This document shows, in pieces, positions 7,488-10,286 of a DNA stretch of 10,286 nt. The notes beneath the pieces were generated by a model, which saw nothing but the letters and a program-made list of their open reading frames with translations, was not told the origin of the DNA and ran no database searches. A program made the translations under genes and the position numbers. Position 1 is the stretch's first letter, and each line of letters starts with the position of its first letter. This stretch comes from Rhodanobacter sp. UBA5168 (GTDB lineage Bacteria; Pseudomonadota; Gammaproteobacteria; Xanthomonadales; Rhodanobacteraceae): contig DHXA01000019.1 of the NCBI GenBank assembly GCA_002413455.1, positions 6,548-16,833 on the forward strand. The letters are read 5' to 3'.

Positions 7488-7904
7488 AACGTGCTGTACG
7501 CGCAAAGCGAGTTGCAGGCTTTGTGCGCCGTTGCGGTGGACGGGCGGGCAGGCCGTTCCACCTGGATCTATCGCCACGACCGAAACTTGTGGTCGGGCGC
7601 TTTGCCACGGAATTGTGGCGGTACGAGCGGCGGTTTGATGCCGATCGGAATGGGATGTTGCACTGGCGTTGCGCGTGCCGATGTCGGCCGTGTTGCCTGC
7701 AACTACTTCTGCGCACTCGTTGGATGCGAGGCGATATGCCATCCGGCCACTTCTGCCGGGTCGCGCCGATTCGGATTCTTCCGGTTCGTCGCGTATTTCG
7801 ACACCCCGTGTTCCGGATGTCGCGATATTCGATCGGCGGAGCCTAGTGGCGGAATCTGCCGCTGACAAGTGCCGATGAGTTGAAGTTTAGCTCATGCTCA
7901 CAAT

Positions 7905-7933
7905 TGAAAACATCGTCATTGCGTGATGATGTT
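7905..7933 (-). terminator. Possible weak terminator after ygfZ
   Basis: AACATCGTCA (7909-7918) and TGATGATGTT (7924-7933) form a 10-bp inverted repeat with one imperfect pair and a 5-base loop. It starts 11 bases beyond the ygfZ stop codon. Read on the minus strand, the stem runs into TTTTC. The stem is AT-rich and the T-run short, so termination efficiency is uncertain. Confidence 0.35.
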
Positions 7934-7944
7934 CGCGATGTCGC

Positions 7945-8748
7945 TCATGCTGGCCATGACATCTCGAGACGGATCACAAGCTTGTCGTTGAACGGCGCCA
8001 GATATCCGTCCTCTGCTTGCGTCGCGATGTCATCACTCAATACAACGAGCGCCTCGACGCGATCATCCGTCGCGACCGCATCGAGCACATAACCGACTTC
8101 ACGATCACCTTGGCGCAGCACGTCACCGGCACATGCTGCTTGCGACAATGTGACGCTATGCAGATGTCGTTTGTGTCCGTTGCGAAAGTGCAACCGGGCG
8201 ACGATTTCCTGGCCCGGATAGCAGCCCTTGTCGACGGCGACTGCTTGCAGTCGCTGCAGCGACAGCGCCGCCGGCAGCAATTCATTCAATACTTGCGTCG
8301 GCAGCCATGGCCAGCCCGCGCGAAGTTGCAGTGGGACCCATGCGCTGTCGCTGTGATCGGAATCGTCGATGCGCAGGCTGTGCGTACCGCAACCAAGCGA
8401 GAGCGACTCGACTCCATCGCTGACCGTATGCATCGGCAACGCCGGCCCGGTTGCGAGAGCGCGCGGTGGCAACGCCGCCAGCGTGAGTTTCGAACGGAAC
8501 ACGAAACGTCGTAGTGCATCGACCATCGTCGCCGCGCTGCCACCGCGCAACAGCAGCAGGTAGCGATCGTCGGCGAGCCGAAGCAGATGAAACAGCTCGC
8601 GTACGCGACCTTGCGGATCGAGCCAGGCGCTGAACTGCCACTGGCCGGTGGCGAGCGAGTTGACCTTGCTGCTGAATTGCGCGTGCGCAAACGCCGTCGC
8701 GTCAGCGCCCTCGATCAACAGGGTTTCCGCAGAATATGATGTCGGCAT
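7945..8748 (-). CDS. ygfZ: YgfZ/GcvT-domain folate-binding Fe-S cluster maintenance protein
   Basis: This is a cytoplasmic tetrahydrofolate-binding protein of the YgfZ/IBA57 family, which supports the assembly or repair of certain Fe-S enzymes. It has 267 residues from the start chosen here; the family is usually 260-330. The diagnostic motif DKGCYPGQE is at about 173-181, with the conserved Cys176. The N-terminal part, LLIEGADATAFAHAQFSSKV then WLDPQGRV, matches the GcvT-like folate-binding fold. The frame remains open to 9057. An ATG at 8814 would add 22 mostly hydrophobic residues, but neither ATG has a clear Shine-Dalgarno. I prefer 8748 because family members begin about ten residues before the LLxxxGADA segment. 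Upstream extension beyond 8880 would overlap the divergent small gene and is rejected. It is divergent from the complex II cluster, which fits a shared role in Fe-S/flavin enzyme maturation. That link is inference. Confidence 0.92.
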   Translation of the reverse strand: MPTSYSAETLLIEGADATAFAHAQFSSKVNSLATGQWQFSAWLDPQGRVRELFHLLRLADDRYLLLLRGGSAATMVDALRRFVFRSKLTLAALPPRALATGPALPMHTVSDGVESLSLGCGTHSLRIDDSDHSDSAWVPLQLRAGWPWLPTQVLNELLPAALSLQRLQAVAVDKGCYPGQEIVARLHFRNGHKRHLHSVTLSQAACAGDVLRQGDREVGYVLDAVATDDRVEALVVLSDDIATQAEDGYLAPFNDKLVIRLEMSWPA

Positions 8749-8879
8749 AAGTGCGAAGAGATTGGGGCATAAGGCAGCCAGCGCAAGGACGGTCAGTGGA
8801 GGCGTTGCCGACATGGTCAGCCATCGCTGAGGTTGTGCTGCTTTGCCGCAAGTATTAACCTTCGCGGGCTTACAAAACC
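8749..8879. promoter_or_regulatory. Divergent intergenic region between ygfZ and the sdh cluster
   Basis: About 130 bases separate the two divergent starts, so both promoters should lie here or inside the ygfZ 5' end. A TATTAA hexamer at about 8853-8858 (4/6 match to a -10 box) lies about 20 bases before the small sdh-linked gene, but there is no well-spaced -35. No ribosome site better than GGG at 13 bases is seen for that gene. No promoter is assigned firmly. Confidence 0.35.
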
Positions 8880-9047
8880 ATGTCCGATACCTTCTCGCCA
8901 GCCGAATCCGCACCTGCTTCCGTCTCCACGGAAACCGTTGCCGTGCCGGCGAGCCGGGTGCAGGACAAGGCGCCGGAACCACGGCCGGCGCCTGATCCCA
9001 CCCGCTACGGCGACTGGGAAAAGAACGGGCGTTGCATCGACTTCTGA
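8880..9047 (+). CDS. DUF1674 / SDHAF4-family succinate dehydrogenase assembly factor
   Basis: This is a 55-residue protein with a disordered, Ala/Pro/Glu/Ser-rich N-terminal half and the C-terminal signature DPTRYGDWEKNGRCIDF. That signature is the hallmark of DUF1674, the bacterial counterpart of eukaryotic SDHAF4 (Sdh8 in yeast). In mitochondria SDHAF4 binds flavinylated SdhA and promotes its joining to SdhB while limiting oxidant formation. Here the gene sits directly upstream of sdhC, sdhD and sdhA on the same strand, 82 bases before sdhC, which strongly supports the same role. The start at 8880 has only a weak ribosome site (GGG about 13 bases before), but the length fits short bacterial members. 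The gene overlaps an open antisense frame continuing from ygfZ, which I treat as non-coding. The family call rests on motif recognition; function in this organism is inferred from family plus context. Confidence 0.88.
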   Translation: MSDTFSPAESAPASVSTETVAVPASRVQDKAPEPRPAPDPTRYGDWEKNGRCIDF

Positions 9048-9129
9048 ACGGCCGCAACGGCGCTCGTCGCCGATGGCAGACAGGGGCGGTGCGGCAATGA
9101 GATCAGCGATTCAACTCAGGGTAGCCGCC

Positions 9130-9525
9130 ATGGCAGACACGCAACGACCGCTCTCTCCGCATCTTCAGGTCTACAAGTGGCAAGTGCAGATGGTGAGTTC
9201 CATCCTGCATCGCGCCACCGGCATCGCGCTGTCCGTCGGCACTTTGCTGGTGGTATGCGGGCTGCTGTACCTGGCGGGTGGTGAAGAGAGCTTCAACCAC
9301 TTCAAGAACCTCATCGCAAGCCCGGTCGGGCTGGTATTGCTGGTCGGTTGGAGTTGGGCGCTGTTCTATCATCTATGCAATGGCATCCGGCATCTGGTCC
9401 AGGATACGGGGCTTGGTTACGGCATTTCCCAGTTCGTGCGTTCCAGCTGGCTGTCGGCGGCCGGCAGCATCGTACTCACCGTGCTGGTGTGGGCTTACGT
9501 GTTGACAGCCGGGGGTGCGGCATGA
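9130..9525 (+). CDS. sdhC: Succinate dehydrogenase cytochrome b556 subunit
   Basis: This is a membrane anchor subunit of respiratory complex II (succinate:quinone oxidoreductase), 131 residues with three transmembrane helices (about 25-49, 64-88 and 108-127). The family signature RPLSPHLQVYKWQVQMVSSILHRATG carries Ser24 and Arg28, corresponding to the quinone-site Ser27/Arg31 of E. coli SdhC. The second signature FYHLCNGIRHLVQD holds His81, the heme b ligand equivalent to E. coli His84, and His88. The ATG at 9130 starts immediately before the conserved N-terminus and has AGGG eight bases upstream. In-frame ATGs at 9073 and 9097 would give an extension absent from the family. The stop overlaps the sdhD start as ATGA (9522-9525), indicating translational coupling. 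Confidence 0.96.
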   Translation: MADTQRPLSPHLQVYKWQVQMVSSILHRATGIALSVGTLLVVCGLLYLAGGEESFNHFKNLIASPVGLVLLVGWSWALFYHLCNGIRHLVQDTGLGYGISQFVRSSWLSAAGSIVLTVLVWAYVLTAGGAA

Positions 9526-9926
9526 GCGCGAAGGACGCTGTCGTGAAAGACCGACGCAACCCGCTGAAAATTGCCCGCGGTCTGGGTTCTTCCCAGTCTG
9601 GGGTGGGTCACTGGTGGACCCAGCGGGTGACTGCTGTCGCGCTGCTGCTGCTGGGCGTGTGGTTTGTCGTTACGGTGCTGTGCCTGCTGCATGCCGACTA
9701 CGCCACGGCGCGTGCCGCGGTGGCCAAACCCTGGAACGCGTTGCTGCTGATCGCCTTCGTGCTCACCATGTTCTGGCATGCCGTGCTTGGCATGCAGGTG
9801 GTGATCGAGGATTACGTGCATGTCCGCTGGAAGGAAGTCGTCCTGCTGCTGGCGATCAAGTTCCTCGCGATGCTGGGCGCGCTGGCAAGCGTGCTCGCCG
9901 TGCTGCGCATTGCGCTGACCCCATAA
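9522..9926 (+). CDS. sdhD: Succinate dehydrogenase hydrophobic membrane anchor subunit
   Basis: This is the second membrane anchor of complex II, 134 residues with three predicted helices (about 36-56, 71-95 and 105-128). The basic N-terminus ends in [15 protein letters not shown], the usual opening of helix one. The segment [17 protein letters not shown] contains His86 and the Asp97-Tyr98 pair matching the E. coli SdhD quinone-site Asp82-Tyr83. The length is slightly above the 115-130 typical of the family because of a longer cytoplasmic N-terminus. The start is fixed by the ATGA overlap with sdhC. sdhA follows after 19 bases, giving the standard sdhC-sdhD-sdhA order. Confidence 0.95.
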   Translation: MSAKDAVVKDRRNPLKIARGLGSSQSGVGHWWTQRVTAVALLLLGVWFVVTVLCLLHADYATARAAVAKPWNALLLIAFVLTMFWHAVLGMQVVIEDYVHVRWKEVVLLLAIKFLAMLGALASVLAVLRIALTP

Positions 9927-9945
9927 GACGCGAGGCCGAGATTTC

Positions 9946-10286
9946 ATGGAAAGCTACAAGGTTCAGCAACACCTGTATGACGTGATCGTGGTCGGTGCCG
10001 GCGGTGCGGGCTTGCGCGCCACCTTCGGCCTGGCCGAAAAGGGTCTCAAGGCCGCCTGCATCACCAAGGTGTTCCCGACGCGCTCGCACACGGTGGCGGC
10101 ACAGGGCGGTATCTCCGCCGCACTCGGCAACATGGGCGAGGACGACTGGCGCTTCCACTTCTACGACACCGTCAAGGGGTCCGACTGGCTCGGCGACCAG
10201 GACGCGATCGAATACATGTGCCGAGAGGCGATCCCCTCGATCATCGAGCTGGAGCACTACGGCGTGCCGTTCTCGCGCACCGAGGA
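9946..10286 (+). CDS. sdhA: Succinate dehydrogenase flavoprotein subunit (3' end cut by window edge)
   Basis: This is the catalytic flavoprotein of complex II, oxidising succinate to fumarate with covalently bound FAD. Only the first 113 residues of an expected 590 or so are present. The Rossmann dinucleotide motif [11 protein letters not shown] lies at about 15-25. The FAD-attachment segment [16 protein letters not shown] has His48 as the expected covalent FAD-linking histidine. It is followed by [20 protein letters not shown] and the substrate-domain entry [19 protein letters not shown], all highly conserved in the family. GAGG lies ten bases before the ATG. The gene follows sdhD by 19 bases. 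sdhB, and perhaps sdhE, would be expected beyond the window edge. Confidence 0.97.
   Translation, partial: MESYKVQQHLYDVIVVGAGGAGLRATFGLAEKGLKAACITKVFPTRSHTVAAQGGISAALGNMGEDDWRFHFYDTVKGSDWLGDQDAIEYMCREAIPSIIELEHYGVPFSRTE

Larger units (their letters stand above)
7476..7944. other. 469-base stretch without a supported gene
   Basis: This stretch lies between the start of the cell-wall hydrolase and the end of ygfZ, both on the minus strand. Several frames are open across it, as is common in GC-rich DNA. None of their translations has a recognisable domain, a signal peptide or a ribosome binding site. The longest are the upstream extension of the hydrolase frame (to 7868) and a Cys/Arg-rich plus-strand frame antisense to it. 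It must contain the hydrolase promoter, which I could not place. Near its right end is an AT-rich hairpin that may terminate ygfZ. It could include a decayed gene, but I see no proof. Confidence 0.5.

Noticed and set aside
7272..7865. Cys-rich plus-strand frame of 197 codons
   Set aside because: It overlaps the SleB-type hydrolase antisense, shows no signal peptide or domain, and has no ribosome site. The cysteines follow from codon bias on the reverse strand.
8881..9057. Extension of the ygfZ frame to an ATG at 9057
   Set aside because: It would overlap the DUF1674 gene and most of the divergent promoter region, and the added residues do not look like any YgfZ N-terminus.
9058..9072. Small hairpin CGGCG-CTCGT-CGCCG between the DUF1674 gene and sdhC
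   Set aside because: Only 5-bp arms and no T-run; expected by chance in GC-rich DNA and not a terminator.

Overview
The window looks like chromosomal DNA of a GC-rich gammaproteobacterium, most likely Xanthomonadales/Lysobacterales (Rhodanobacter, Dyella or a relative). The evidence is the GC-rich codon use, the style of the YgfZ, DUF1674 and SDH proteins, and the gene neighbourhood. This placement is inferred from protein appearance, not from a search. No mobile element, CRISPR array, tRNA or rRNA was recognised.

Left part (1-4789, all minus strand): a compact four-gene tripartite multidrug efflux operon. It is read in the order MarR-family repressor, NodT/OprM-type outer-membrane lipoprotein, EmrA/HlyD-type periplasmic adaptor, EmrB/DHA2-type 14-helix MFS pump. 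The pump runs off the left edge, probably lacking only a few residues. The genes overlap or nearly touch, so they are probably co-transcribed and translationally coupled. An 18-bp AT-rich perfect-arm inverted repeat just upstream of the MarR start is a good candidate autoregulatory operator.

Middle part (4884-7475): a TatD-family metal-dependent hydrolase (minus) is divergent from a tandem pair of small glycine-zipper lipoproteins (plus). The pair ends in a short array of overlapping inverted repeats followed by an intrinsic terminator. A short secreted SleB-type cell-wall hydrolase (minus, GTG start with a strong ribosome binding site) converges on that terminator. About 470 bases between the hydrolase and the next gene (7476-7944) hold no gene I can support.

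Right part (7945-10286): ygfZ, a folate-binding Fe-S maintenance protein (minus), is divergent from a respiratory complex II cluster (plus). That cluster consists of a 55-residue DUF1674 protein of the SDHAF4 assembly-factor family, then sdhC, sdhD and the start of sdhA, which is cut by the right edge. Having a flavoprotein-assembly factor and an Fe-S maintenance factor around the SDH genes is a coherent functional grouping, and it is the most interesting part of an otherwise fairly ordinary region.
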